A stretch of DNA of 64,000 bases from Quatrionicoccus australiensis (GTDB lineage Bacteria; Pseudomonadota; Gammaproteobacteria; Burkholderiales; Rhodocyclaceae), in the NCBI RefSeq assembly GCF_020510525.1, contig NZ_CP075188.1, positions 3,720,001-3,784,000 of the forward strand, read 5' to 3'. A program made the position numbers and the translations under genes. The number at the start of each line of letters is the position of its first letter. Position 1 is the first letter of the stretch. Below the pieces are notes generated by a model, which searched no databases, had not been told where the DNA came from, and saw only the letters and a program-made list of their open reading frames with translations. This document shows, piece after piece, positions 54,614 through 63,244 of the stretch.

Positions 54614-55765
54614 CTAGCCCGCCACCCGGTTGCGCCCGCTCTCCTTCGCCTGGTAAAGCTTCTCGTCGGCGACCGCGAGCAGCGCCTCGATACTGGCCGG
54701 TTGCCCCGGTGCGCCCGAGCTGACCGCGACGCCGAGGCTGACGGTATAGGCGGGCAGGCTCTTGTTCGGCCGTTTCTGGATTTCCTTGCGGATGCGTTCG
54801 GCGACCTGGCGCGCTTCGGCGAGGCCGGTGTCGGGCAGCAGGATGACGAATTCCTCGCCGCCGAAGCGGGCCAGCACGTCGGGGATGCGCAGCATCTCGC
54901 CGGTGCGCTGGCAGAAGTCCTTGATCACCAGATCGCCGACATGGTGGCCGTGCGTGTCGTTCACCTTCTTGAAGAAATCGATGTCGGAAGCGATCGCCGC
55001 GAGCGGCTGGCGCGAGCGCTTGCCGCGCGCCCACTCCAGTTCGGCGCGGCTGAAGAAGGCGCGCCGGTTGAGCGCGCCGGTCATCGGGTCGCGTGTCGCC
55101 ATGAATTCGAGTTCGACGCGCAGGCGCTCGTTGGCGAGCAGGATCAGGCCGATCGACAGGCCGAGCACGCCGAGCGAGAAGAAGCCGAGATAGACCTGCT
55201 GGATCAGGCTGTGGTCGAAGATGTCGTCGGTCAGGTCGACGACGGCCGGCAGCGTCGCGATGCGATACAGCGCAACGAGCAGGCCGAGCAGGAAGAAGCC
55301 GCTCAGGAAGCGGCTGCCGAAGCCCTGCGGCGGCGCGCGCCAGGCGAGGAAGGCGCCGACCGCCGAGAAGACGATGTGAGCCAGGGCCATGACGAACAGC
55401 CGGCCCTGGTAATGCTGCGAGCCGTAGGTCAGCCAGATGATGACCAGGACCAGCGCGCCGAGGATGTCGAGCGCCGGCCGCCAGTGGATGGCGCGCCCGC
55501 TGTAGCGACGCAGGCCGACGATCAGCAGCAGTTGCCCGAACAGGAACATGGCGCTGGCGACAACCACGGTGAAGAAACTCGGCAGGACGCCGCGCAGGCA
55601 GGCCAGACCGGAGCCGCAGGCGATCAGCGCGACCGCTTTCGCCCAGTCGCCGAGGCCCTCGATCTCGCCGGGAAAGCTGCGTGCCTGGACAGCGAGCACC
55701 ATGGCGCAGAGCAGGCCGAGCAGGCTGGCGACAAACAGGAAACTGCGGGGATCGATGAATTCCAT
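54614..55765 (-). CDS. Integral-membrane diguanylate cyclase (GGDEF)
   Basis: 383 aa. The N-terminal ~190 residues form about six transmembrane helices, for example FLFVASLLGLLCAMVLAVQ, MFLFGQLLLIVGL, FLSGFFLLGLLVALYRIA and LGFFSLGVLGLSIGLILL. The C-terminal GGDEF domain has the active site GGEEF (ARFGGEEFVILLPDT) and an I-site RIPD five residues upstream. It should synthesise c-di-GMP with product inhibition. The membrane part is a probable sensor of unknown signal. It lies between the histidine kinase and hflX on the same strand with gaps of about 65-75 bp. Confidence 0.92.
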   Translation of the reverse strand: MEFIDPRSFLFVASLLGLLCAMVLAVQARSFPGEIEGLGDWAKAVALIACGSGLACLRGVLPSFFTVVVASAMFLFGQLLLIVGLRRYSGRAIHWRPALDILGALVLVIIWLTYGSQHYQGRLFVMALAHIVFSAVGAFLAWRAPPQGFGSRFLSGFFLLGLLVALYRIATLPAVVDLTDDIFDHSLIQQVYLGFFSLGVLGLSIGLILLANERLRVELEFMATRDPMTGALNRRAFFSRAELEWARGKRSRQPLAAIASDIDFFKKVNDTHGHHVGDLVIKDFCQRTGEMLRIPDVLARFGGEEFVILLPDTGLAEARQVAERIRKEIQKRPNKSLPAYTVSLGVAVSSGAPGQPASIEALLAVADEKLYQAKESGRNRVAG

Positions 55766-55829
55766 GCGGCGGTGGAGCGAGTGTTAAGGAGACGGGCAGG
55801 GAAAAACGGTTTTGTCCCGCCGCCAGCGG

Positions 55830-57143
55830 TCAACCGCCGGAAATACCCGAAAATGCCTCGCGCAGACGCTCGATGGCGGCCGGCTCGCCGCGCACCTTGA
55901 ACAAGGCACCGGCTTCGTCGGCACTTTCGCCGAGCACTTCGCAGGCAGCGTAGACGTCCTTGCGCAGTTGCTGTGCCGACCAGGGCAGGAAGAGTTCGGC
56001 CTCGACCAGGTCCTTCTGGAAGAAGGCGATGATGGCCAGGCGCAGTTGCGCAACCTCTTCCGGCCGGCGCGCGCTCATCACGATGCAGCCGGGGTAGCGC
56101 GTGCGCAGTTCGGCCTCGCACTCGGCCTGGGCGGCGGCATCGCCGACGTGGTCGATCTTGTTGAAGATGCGCAGGCGCGGCAACGCGTCGGCCTCGATTT
56201 CGGCCAACACATGGTCGGTGACTTCGAGCTGACGCTCGAAACCGGGGTCGCTGGCATCGATGACATGCAGCAGCAGGCCGGCGTCGAGGGCTTCGTCCAG
56301 CGTCGACTTGAAGGACGCGACGAGGCCGTGCGGCAGGTTCTTGATGAAACCGACGGTGTCGCTGACCAGCACGCGCGGCACACTTTCCGGATGCAGGGTG
56401 CGCACCGTGGTGTCGAGCGTCGCGAACAGCTTGTTGGCGACCAGCACCTCGCTACCGGTCAACGCCCGCATCAGGGTCGATTTGCCGGCATTGGTGTAGC
56501 CGACCAGCGCGACGCTGGCCAGGCCCTGGCGTTCGTGGCGACGAGCGCGCTGCGTCTTGCGCTCGGCTTCCATGGCGACGATTTCGAGCTGCAGCTCGGC
56601 GATGCGGTCGCGGATCTTGCGCCGGTCGAGTTCGGTATGCGATTCGCCGGCGCCGCGGCCGCCGACCCCGCTGCGCTGCCGGCCCTGCGGCCCGGCCAGC
56701 TTGGCGGCTTCGCGCAGGCGAGGCGCCATGTAGCCGAGGCGGGCGATTTCGACCTGCGCCTTGGCGGCACGCGAACGCGCGTTGTTGTGGAAGATCTCGA
56801 GGATGACCATGGTGCGGTCCATGACGCCGCAGCCGGTTTCCTTCTCCAGGTTGCGCGCCTGCGACGGCGAGATTTCATGATCGACGAGAATGGCCTCGAT
56901 CTCGCACTCGGCTTCGTGCGCCGCGTAATGCTCGATTTCCTGGCGCTTGCCGATCCCGAGATAACCCGTCGTATCAAAACTCGCCCGCTTCTGGATGAAG
57001 GTGCGCACCACGGTGTAGCCCAGCGTCTTGGCCAACTCCCGCAACTCGGCCAGCGAGGCCTCGAATTCGATGTCGCTGACGTGCGGCAACTGGACGGACG
57101 CCGCAACGGCGTAAACGGGCTTCTCTTTGACTTCGGTCTGCAT
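55830..57143 (-). CDS. hflX: GTPase HflX
   Basis: 437 aa. The N-terminal HflX domain contains GYLGIGKRQE and DHEISPSQARNLEKETG. The G domain has P-loop GYTNAGKSTLM, switch region LVSDTVGFIKNLPHGLVASF and IFNKIDHVG as the NKxD motif. HflX binds the 50S ribosome and splits stalled ribosomes under stress. The usual hfq-hflX-hflK neighbourhood is not present here. The start at 57143 gives a conventional length. Confidence 0.95.
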   Translation of the reverse strand: MQTEVKEKPVYAVAASVQLPHVSDIEFEASLAELRELAKTLGYTVVRTFIQKRASFDTTGYLGIGKRQEIEHYAAHEAECEIEAILVDHEISPSQARNLEKETGCGVMDRTMVILEIFHNNARSRAAKAQVEIARLGYMAPRLREAAKLAGPQGRQRSGVGGRGAGESHTELDRRKIRDRIAELQLEIVAMEAERKTQRARRHERQGLASVALVGYTNAGKSTLMRALTGSEVLVANKLFATLDTTVRTLHPESVPRVLVSDTVGFIKNLPHGLVASFKSTLDEALDAGLLLHVIDASDPGFERQLEVTDHVLAEIEADALPRLRIFNKIDHVGDAAAQAECEAELRTRYPGCIVMSARRPEEVAQLRLAIIAFFQKDLVEAELFLPWSAQQLRKDVYAACEVLGESADEAGALFKVRGEPAAIERLREAFSGISGG

Positions 57144-57240
57144 TCCTGGCGGGCTACTTTCTTTTTGGCGAAGGCGGATAGTAACCGGGTTCGTTGCTGG
57201 GGGTCAGGGTGGGGGTGGAAAGAGGGGGATCTGGACAAGG

Positions 57241-57262
57241 AAAAGGCACCCGCAGGTGCCTG
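57241..57262 (-). terminator. Rho-independent terminator after the small-gene pair
   Basis: On the minus strand, GGCACC-TGCG-GGTGCC followed by TTTTCC. It is oriented to end transcription of the 59-aa gene before hflX. The 166 bp between it and that gene's stop shows nothing else. Confidence 0.72.
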
Positions 57263-57428
57263 AGTCTGGGTCGGCTATGTGCCCTAAGCGGAACTAGCAA
57301 ATGATAGAAAGCCGACATCCAATGTTAGACATGAGAGGCGCGGGAGGCCTTAGGTCGCAAAGTGGTCTTTCGCTGGATGGCTTGGAAAGAAGTAGAGAGT
57401 GTCTTCACTAGGCTTGCCACCCAATGGC

Positions 57429-57608
57429 TTATTGCTCTGTTTCCCGCGGTCTCGTGAGGTACATCACCACTCCGGAAATAATTAGCACCGGGCCCGCTAC
57501 GTAGGTTACGTAGACGCCGATGTATGAGACCGTCGCCCAGATGCCAATGTAAACAAACAGTGTCAAAAAGAAGATTACTTGTGATTTATCGTGAAACCAT
57601 TGTTTCAT
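57429..57608 (-). CDS. 59-aa membrane protein
   Basis: Begins MKQWFHDKSQ and contains two hydrophobic spans at about residues 11-30 (VIFFLTLFVYIGIWATVSYI) and 33-51 (YVTYVAGPVLIISGVVMYL), ending in a charged tail. AAGGA lies about 9 nt before the ATG. The start overlaps the stop of the preceding 82-codon gene as ATGA, so it was translationally coupled to that gene, which is now split by an IS element. No family is recognised. Confidence 0.65.
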   Translation of the reverse strand: MKQWFHDKSQVIFFLTLFVYIGIWATVSYIGVYVTYVAGPVLIISGVVMYLTRPRETEQ

Positions 57609-57755
57609 CGTTTGTTTTCCTTCTTATGCACGGGAACGAAGCCCTGTCCATGCGGATTGCGGGCAAATGATCTGCCGACATTGGATTTCGCCCACGCCTT
57701 GGCCTCATCGAAGGTGCCGAATTGCAAGTCGACCTGATTTCTGGGGCTATTTTTT

Positions 57756-59089
57756 GGTTCATCGCGCTTTACCGGGGAATGCGGCCTTGATCTTCAGGAA
57801 GAAGTAGGCTGAGTCACGAAATCCGTAGGCCATGCGCTTGATGACCTTGATCCGATTATTGACGCCCTCGAGGATGGAGGAATTCATTGGGTAGATGGCG
57901 GAAGCGAGAATCCCACGGAGATACTTCCGTAATCGCCTAGCGAACTGGATGGCGGGAGCAAGTTGGCTTTCGATGGCAAGGCGATACCAGCGCCGCCACC
58001 GTTGTGCCCCCTCTCGGACGGACGGGGCAAACCAGATTTCCTTGAGTTCGGTTTTCAGGAGATAAACAGTTGCCAACGGTGCGTTGGCGGCAAGTAACTC
58101 CTCGAGTTTGACGGCCTGCTCCTCTTGCAGGTTATCCCGGTTGCGCAGCAGGAGCCAACGGCTGCGCTTGATCACTTTTCGAGCCGCGGGTTGCTCGCGC
58201 AGGGCGTTGGCCTGATCGACGCGAACGCGATCGACCACATCACGGCCAAAGCGCGCCACCACATGAAAGAGGTCATAGACGACTTCGGCATTGGGGCAGT
58301 GTTTGCGCACTTCCAAATCGAATGCGGTATTCATGTCCATCGCGACGGCTTCGATCTGTCGGCAAGCTTCCTCCCCGAGCAATTCAAAGAAAGGCCGAAT
58401 GGCCTCCCGACTATTGCCTTCTCCGACCCAGAGTACCCGCATGCACTGGGCGTCCATGACGACGGTGGCGTAGCGATGCCCTTTGTGCAACGCAAACTCG
58501 TCCATGACCAAGCGCCGGCTCCCCTTGGCGTTGAATTCACCGTGCAGGCGCTCCAGGCGCTGATGGTCAATGGCCTTGATCGTGTGCCAGTGAAGCCCTG
58601 TCAGTTGGGCGACATGAGCAATCGGCAGGAGTTGCGCCAGGGCTTCCACCCAGGCCCGGACCCGGTGGGTGATTCGGCTGCGCTTGTCCAGCCAGGCAAT
58701 CTGCTCCACCACCCGAGCACCACAGTGATGGCAGTCCATCCGGCGAATCGGCACATCCAACCAGACTCGACGATCAAACCAGTCGCGCTCTCTGATGCGT
58801 CGCCGATTCCGTTCGTGAACCAGAACGCAAGGGGCTTGGCAGGATCCGCAACAGGCGAGTATTTCTGGTGCTTCGGAGAGACTGATCAGCAGAGAGCCGT
58901 CGGCCTCTTCGCAACACGAATCAACAACATGCCCTTCCCAGAATTGAAGGGCCAACATAGCATTCGACATGGCAGGGGTTTGGAAGATTGACTTGTTTGG
59001 CGACGATCAATCTACCAACGCCGAACCCCTGCCTCCTATCTCCGCTTCAATCCGTCAAGCCCCGCTTCCCCGGTAAAGCGCGATGAACC
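57756..59089 (-). mobile_element. ISL3-family insertion sequence, complete, 1334 bp
   Basis: Ends are a perfect 24-bp inverted repeat (GGTTCATCGCGCTTTACC, then GGGGAA). The left end is at 57756 and its complement ends at 59089. An 8-bp direct repeat TATTTTTT flanks it at 57748-57755 and 59090-59097. Eight-bp duplications fit the ISL3 family. The ends are perfect and the transposase is intact, so insertion looks recent and the element may be active. Confidence 0.93.
57759..58970 (-). CDS. tnpA: ISL3-family transposase
   Basis: 403 aa. An N-terminal zinc-ribbon has four cysteines in two pairs (CCGSCQAPC region and CHHCGA). A helix-turn-helix-like part follows (LTGLHWHTIKAIDH). The DDE domain shows LVMDEFALHKG, EVVYDLFHVV and SSILEGVNNRIKVIKRMAYGFRD, with the two Asp and the Glu in the ISL3 order. 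The stop codon lies inside the left inverted repeat. The frame is intact. Confidence 0.95.
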   Translation of the reverse strand: MSNAMLALQFWEGHVVDSCCEEADGSLLISLSEAPEILACCGSCQAPCVLVHERNRRRIRERDWFDRRVWLDVPIRRMDCHHCGARVVEQIAWLDKRSRITHRVRAWVEALAQLLPIAHVAQLTGLHWHTIKAIDHQRLERLHGEFNAKGSRRLVMDEFALHKGHRYATVVMDAQCMRVLWVGEGNSREAIRPFFELLGEEACRQIEAVAMDMNTAFDLEVRKHCPNAEVVYDLFHVVARFGRDVVDRVRVDQANALREQPAARKVIKRSRWLLLRNRDNLQEEQAVKLEELLAANAPLATVYLLKTELKEIWFAPSVREGAQRWRRWYRLAIESQLAPAIQFARRLRKYLRGILASAIYPMNSSILEGVNNRIKVIKRMAYGFRDSAYFFLKIKAAFPGKAR

Positions 59090-59195
59090 TATTTTTTTGA
59101 GGCCTATCTTCCAGACTATCTAGGAATTTGTCGTAGTCATCAGGTGAGCCAGCATTCCACCCGTTGGATTCACAGAAGTCTTCCCAGTCACTCAT

Positions 59196-59529
59196 CGGCT
59201 TTCCTTGAAACGGCACTCTCATTTGTAATATCTAAACAGCAGCAGAAGCAAATTGCATCCAATATGCGGGAATATCAGACAAATTGAAACGCTGATTCAG
59301 TATGGCATTGCGGGTTGTAAAGCGGATAACTACTACTATTGTACTTTCAAACAAAATAGGACAAGCCAAATCCAACCCGCTTGGCATGCGCGGCTCAACT
59401 TCGTGCCCCCTTCAAAACTCTAAGCAGAGCGGCAACGTCCGCATAAGAGCGACCGCACGAGTGGCTGCAAATGGCCGGTTCCCGCCCGAGAACGTATGCG
59501 CGTTCATAATGCAAACAACCGGTCGAGTA
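59196..59529. other. 334-bp intergenic region without a supported gene
   Basis: Between the disrupted gene's start and the brnA stop. It must carry the promoter of the disrupted operon on the minus strand. It is AT-richer in the first 160 bp. Open frames across it lack ribosome sites and protein-like composition. Confidence 0.6.
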
Positions 59530-59811
59530 TCAGTGATGCTGTACCCAATCACGCAAAGCAGCGTTAATCCTGGTCTGCCAGCCTTCGCCGCCGGACTTGA
59601 ACGCTTCCAGAATGTCCACGTCTATCCGCAGATTGACCTTGGCCTTGTTGCTTCCGACCGGACGGCCACGGCGCTTGAATTGACCGAGCTGCTCGGCGGT
59701 CAATGGCTGATTGTCCGGGTCGCCCAGAGCGGCGGCCGTGATTGCCGCGTCCTCGTCATCGGAAGGCAGCGCAAGGACGCGCCCTGATCTGGTTTTAATC
59801 GTTTTCAACAT
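59530..59811 (-). CDS. brnA: BrnA-type antitoxin
   Basis: 93 aa. The C-terminal half holds the ribbon-helix-helix-like BrnA signature: RRGRPVGSNKAKVNLRIDVDILEAFKSGGEGWQTRINAALRDWV. The N-terminal part is acidic (LPSDDEDAAITAAALGDPDNQPLT). It overlaps the upstream brnT gene by 17 nt, in the usual toxin-first order of this family. It should neutralise BrnT and repress the operon together with it. Confidence 0.93.
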   Translation of the reverse strand: MLKTIKTRSGRVLALPSDDEDAAITAAALGDPDNQPLTAEQLGQFKRRGRPVGSNKAKVNLRIDVDILEAFKSGGEGWQTRINAALRDWVQHH

Positions 59812-60061
59812 AAAACATCACCTCTCGCTTGTTCGCTTTTCGCAGGCTGATGATTCGCCTCTGGCCATCGCGCTCGACATAGACGCAGCAGAACAACCTG
59901 TCATCAATCGGCGCGAGAGCAACCAGACGCGTCTCACCATATACCTTGCGCTCATCCGCCCAGACCAGAGCAGCATTCCAGTCAATCAGCCCGGCGTCAG
60001 CGAGTGAGACGCCATGCTTTGCCTTGTTGCTTGCATCCTTGTCCGGATCAAATGTATTCAC
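59795..60061 (-). CDS. brnT: BrnT-type ribonuclease toxin
   Basis: 88 aa from the GTG at 60059-60061, matching the usual ~90-residue length. A longer frame upstream begins with unrelated residues. Family features include FDPDKDASNKAKHGVSLADAGLID near the N-terminus, RLVALAPIDDRLFCCVYVERDGQRRIISLRKANKRE in the core and the final FYVEND. BrnT is a RelE-fold RNase that stops translation. A good promoter overlaps the region directly upstream of the GTG, which also supports the short form and a leaderless transcript. Confidence 0.9.
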   Translation of the reverse strand: MNTFDPDKDASNKAKHGVSLADAGLIDWNAALVWADERKVYGETRLVALAPIDDRLFCCVYVERDGQRRIISLRKANKREVMFYVEND

Positions 60062-60068
60062 TTGATTT

Positions 60069-60097
60069 ATTGTAGAGGCAGAAATTCGGCTGGGCAA
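60069..60097 (-). promoter_or_regulatory. Promoter of brnT-brnA
   Basis: On the minus strand, TTGCCC (60092-60097) and TACAAT (60069-60074) are separated by 17 bp. The GTG begins 7 nt after the -10 box, so transcription would start at or next to the start codon. No Shine-Dalgarno is seen. Confidence 0.65.
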
Positions 60098-60181
60098 TTC
60101 TTTTTTGTCTCTACAAAAAACCCATGGCATGAGCAATTTGCTTTGAACTGGAGACGGAGCAAGCGATGTTCATCAAGCCCC

Positions 60182-63100
60182 TCACTGCCCCTTCATCCCC
60201 AATCCGCCCCGCACCTTGCCGATCAGATCATCGATATAGGTAAACACCACCGGAATCACCAGCAGGCTTAAAAAGGTCGAGGTGATCAGGCCGCCGATGA
60301 CGACGATGGCCATCGGGGCGCGGAAGCTGGGGTCGGTGCCGATGCCGAGCGCGATCGGCATCATGCCGGCGCCCATTGCGATGGTGGTCATGATGATCGG
60401 CCGCGCCCGCTTGCGGCAGGCGTCGAGCAGCGCGCTCCAGCGGTCGAGGCCGTGTTCGCGGCGGGCGAGGATGACGTAGTCGATGAGCAGGATGGAGTTC
60501 TTGGTGGCGATGCCCATCAGCATGATCAGGCCGATCATCGACGGCATCGACAGCGCCGTGTGCGACAGGAAGAGCGCCAGGAAGGCCCCCGGTACGGAGA
60601 GGATGAGCGCCGCCAGGATGGTCACCGGCTGCACGAAATCCTTGAACAGCAGCACCAGCACGATGTAGATGCAGAGCACGCCGGTCGCCATGGCGAGAGC
60701 GAAGCTCTGGAACAGTTCGCCCATCGCTTCGGCGTCGCCGACCGTGGTCTGGATCACGCCGGGCGGCAGCTTGCTCAGGCTGGGCATGGCGAGCGCGGCT
60801 TTTTCGACTTCGCCGAGCGGTTGACCGTTCAGCTCGATCTCGAAATTGATGTTGCGCAGGCGGTCGTAGCGGTCGATCTCGGCCGGGCCGCCGGCAATGC
60901 TCAGGGTCGCGACATTGGCGATCATCACCGGGCCGTACTTGCCCGGTACGGTCAACCGCTCCAGAAGGCTCAAATCCTGGCGCGCCGCAGGCGGCAGCTT
61001 GACGATGATGGGCACCTGGCGCTGCGCCAGATTGAGCTTGGCAAGGCCCTGGTCGTAGTCGCCGGCGGTGGCGATGCGCAGCGTGTCGGCGATGGCGGCC
61101 GAGGTCACGCCGAGATCGGCGGCGCGCGCGAAGTCGGGGCGGATGACCAGTTCCGGCCGCACCAGGCTGGCCGTCGAGGTCACGTTGCCGATACCGGGAA
61201 TGCTGCGCAGGTCGCGCTCGACGAGGCGGGCGTGGGCAGAGAGCACCGGGCCGTTTTCGCTGGCCAGCACGAGCACGTACTTTTCGTTCGAGCCGCCGAA
61301 ACCAACCTTGAGCTGGACGCCGGGAATCGCCGCCAGACGGGCGCGGAAATCGGCCTCGACGTCCTGCTTGGTGACGCCGCCGCGTTCCTTGCGCGGCGTC
61401 AGGTTGATGGTCAGCGTTGCCTTGCGCACCTCGTTTGCACCGCGCGGCGCAAACGGGTCGCTGCCGGCCGCACCGCCGCCGATGGCGGTATAGACCATCC
61501 GGACATGCTTGTTCTGCTCGACAATGGCGCGCGCCTGCTCGGCGGCGGCCAGGGTTTCCGGGAAGGTGCTACCGGGCGGTAGCGAGATGTAAACCTGCGT
61601 CTGCGACAGATCGTCGGGCGGCAGGAAACCGGTCGGCAAGAGCGGCACCAGCGCGAAAGAGCCGACGAAGAAAACGACGGTGGCCGCCATCGTCAGCAGG
61701 CGATGCTTCAGGCACCAGGCGGCCCAGCCGCCGTAGATGGTCAGCCAGCGCGGTTCGTGATCCGCATGCGCGAGCGGCTTGAGGATGTAGGCCGCCATCA
61801 TCGGCGTCAGCAGGCGGGCGACGACGAGCGAGAAGAACACGGCAATCGCAGCGGTCCACCCGAACTGGACGAAGAATTTGCCGGCGACGCCGCTCATGAA
61901 GGCGGTCGGCAAAAAGACCGCGATCAGCGTGAAGGTGGTGGCGATCACCGCCAGGCCGATTTCGTCGGCCGCTTCCATCGCCGCCGCAAACGGCGTCTTG
62001 CCCATGCGCAGGTGGCGCATGATGTTCTCGATCTCGACGATGGCGTCATCGACCAGGATGCCGACCACCAGCGACATCGAGAGCAGGGTCACGACATTGA
62101 GCGTGAAACCCATCAGGTGCATCACGGCGAAGGCCGGGATGATCGACAGCGGCAGCGCCGTCGCCGAAACGAAGGTGGCGCGCCAGTCGCGCAGGAAGAG
62201 CCAGACGACGATCACGGCGAGGATGGCGCCTTCGATCAGCAGCGACATCGAGCCTTCGAAATTTTCCTCGACCGGATCGACGAAATTGAAGGCTTCGGTG
62301 ATCTCGATGTCCGGGTGTTCGAGGCGCAGCTTGGCCAGCGTGGCACGCACGTTGTCGGCCAGTTCGACCTCGCCGGCGCCGCGGCTACGCACGATTTCGA
62401 AACCGACCACCGGCTTGCCGTTGAGCAGCGCCGCCGAACGCTTTTCGCCGACCGTGTCGCTGACCGTCGCGACCTGGTCGAGACGCACGCGATGCCCGTC
62501 CGAGAGCAGGATGTCCATCGCCGCCAGTTCGCTCGCCGTGGCAACGGTGGCGATGGTGCGCACCGATTGCTCGATGCCGCCGACGTCGGCCTTGCCGCCC
62601 GAGGCTTCCTGCTGGATCTTGCGCAGCTGGCGCGAAATGTCGGAAGCCGTGGCGTTGAGCGCGAGCAGGCGGGCCGGGTCGAGTTCGACGCGGATTTCGC
62701 GCGTCACGCCGCCGACGCGCGCCACCGAGCCGACGCCACGCACGCTGAGCACCGACTTGGTGACGGTGTTGTCGACGAACCAGGACAGCGCCTCGTCGTC
62801 CATCCGGCTCGACGCGACGGTGTAGGTCAGGATCGGGCTGCCGGCCAGGTCGACCTTGGCGATCACCGGGTCCTTGAGGTCGCCGGGCAGATCGGAGCGG
62901 ATGCGCGAAACGGCATCGCGCACGTCGTCGACCGCATCCTGCGTCGCCTTTTCGAGGCGGAATTCGACGGTAACGACGGTGACGCCGTCCTGCACCTTGG
63001 TGTAGATGTGCTTGATGCCCTGCAGCGTCGCCACCGAATTCTCGATCTTGCGCGCCACTTCGGTTTCCATCTGCGCCGGCGCCGCGCCGGGCAGCGAGGC

Positions 63101-63244
63101 GGTGACCGTCACGGTGGGCAGATCGACGTCCATGAATTGCTGCACCTTCATCGCCTTGAAGGCCATGACGCCGAACAGCGTCAGCATGATGAAGAGCAGG
63201 ATGGCCGGGGTCGGGTTCCGGATCGACCAGGCGGAAACGTTCAT
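60182..63244 (-). CDS. RND efflux transporter, inner-membrane pump subunit (HAE1-like)
   Basis: 1020 aa. The N-terminal helix (NPTPAILLFIMLTLFGVMAFKAM) and large periplasmic porter loops are present. The second transmembrane block includes VVGILVDDAIVEIENI, with the adjacent Asp pair used in proton relay in AcrB-type pumps. The second half repeats the fold and ends with TKNSILLIDYVILARREHG and FRAPMAIVVIGGLITSTFLSLLVIPVVF. The Asp pair and overall sequence fit hydrophobe/amphiphile exporters better than metal pumps, but the substrate cannot be fixed. It overlaps the adaptor gene by 4 nt. Confidence 0.93.
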   Translation of the reverse strand: MNVSAWSIRNPTPAILLFIMLTLFGVMAFKAMKVQQFMDVDLPTVTVTASLPGAAPAQMETEVARKIENSVATLQGIKHIYTKVQDGVTVVTVEFRLEKATQDAVDDVRDAVSRIRSDLPGDLKDPVIAKVDLAGSPILTYTVASSRMDDEALSWFVDNTVTKSVLSVRGVGSVARVGGVTREIRVELDPARLLALNATASDISRQLRKIQQEASGGKADVGGIEQSVRTIATVATASELAAMDILLSDGHRVRLDQVATVSDTVGEKRSAALLNGKPVVGFEIVRSRGAGEVELADNVRATLAKLRLEHPDIEITEAFNFVDPVEENFEGSMSLLIEGAILAVIVVWLFLRDWRATFVSATALPLSIIPAFAVMHLMGFTLNVVTLLSMSLVVGILVDDAIVEIENIMRHLRMGKTPFAAAMEAADEIGLAVIATTFTLIAVFLPTAFMSGVAGKFFVQFGWTAAIAVFFSLVVARLLTPMMAAYILKPLAHADHEPRWLTIYGGWAAWCLKHRLLTMAATVVFFVGSFALVPLLPTGFLPPDDLSQTQVYISLPPGSTFPETLAAAEQARAIVEQNKHVRMVYTAIGGGAAGSDPFAPRGANEVRKATLTINLTPRKERGGVTKQDVEADFRARLAAIPGVQLKVGFGGSNEKYVLVLASENGPVLSAHARLVERDLRSIPGIGNVTSTASLVRPELVIRPDFARAADLGVTSAAIADTLRIATAGDYDQGLAKLNLAQRQVPIIVKLPPAARQDLSLLERLTVPGKYGPVMIANVATLSIAGGPAEIDRYDRLRNINFEIELNGQPLGEVEKAALAMPSLSKLPPGVIQTTVGDAEAMGELFQSFALAMATGVLCIYIVLVLLFKDFVQPVTILAALILSVPGAFLALFLSHTALSMPSMIGLIMLMGIATKNSILLIDYVILARREHGLDRWSALLDACRKRARPIIMTTIAMGAGMMPIALGIGTDPSFRAPMAIVVIGGLITSTFLSLLVIPVVFTYIDDLIGKVRGGLGMKGQ

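Larger units (their letters stand above)
57605..59195 (-). pseudogene. 82-codon gene disrupted by an ISL3-family element
   Basis: Removing the IS (57756-59089) and one copy of the 8-bp target duplication restores one continuous frame. The start at 59193-59195 has an AAGGAAAG ribosome site. The rebuilt product begins MSDWEDFCESNGWN, passes the insertion at DRPQ-KNSP, and ends FVPVHKKENKR. The C-terminal half (FGTFDEAKAWAKSNVGRSFA) looks like a small globular domain. No family is recognised. The 3' part still overlaps the start of the 59-aa membrane protein, so the insertion probably affects expression of both. Confidence 0.75.

Noticed and set aside
59302..59787. Frame of 161 codons opposite brnA
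   Set aside because: brnA is clearly coding on the other strand; the upper part lacks conserved features.
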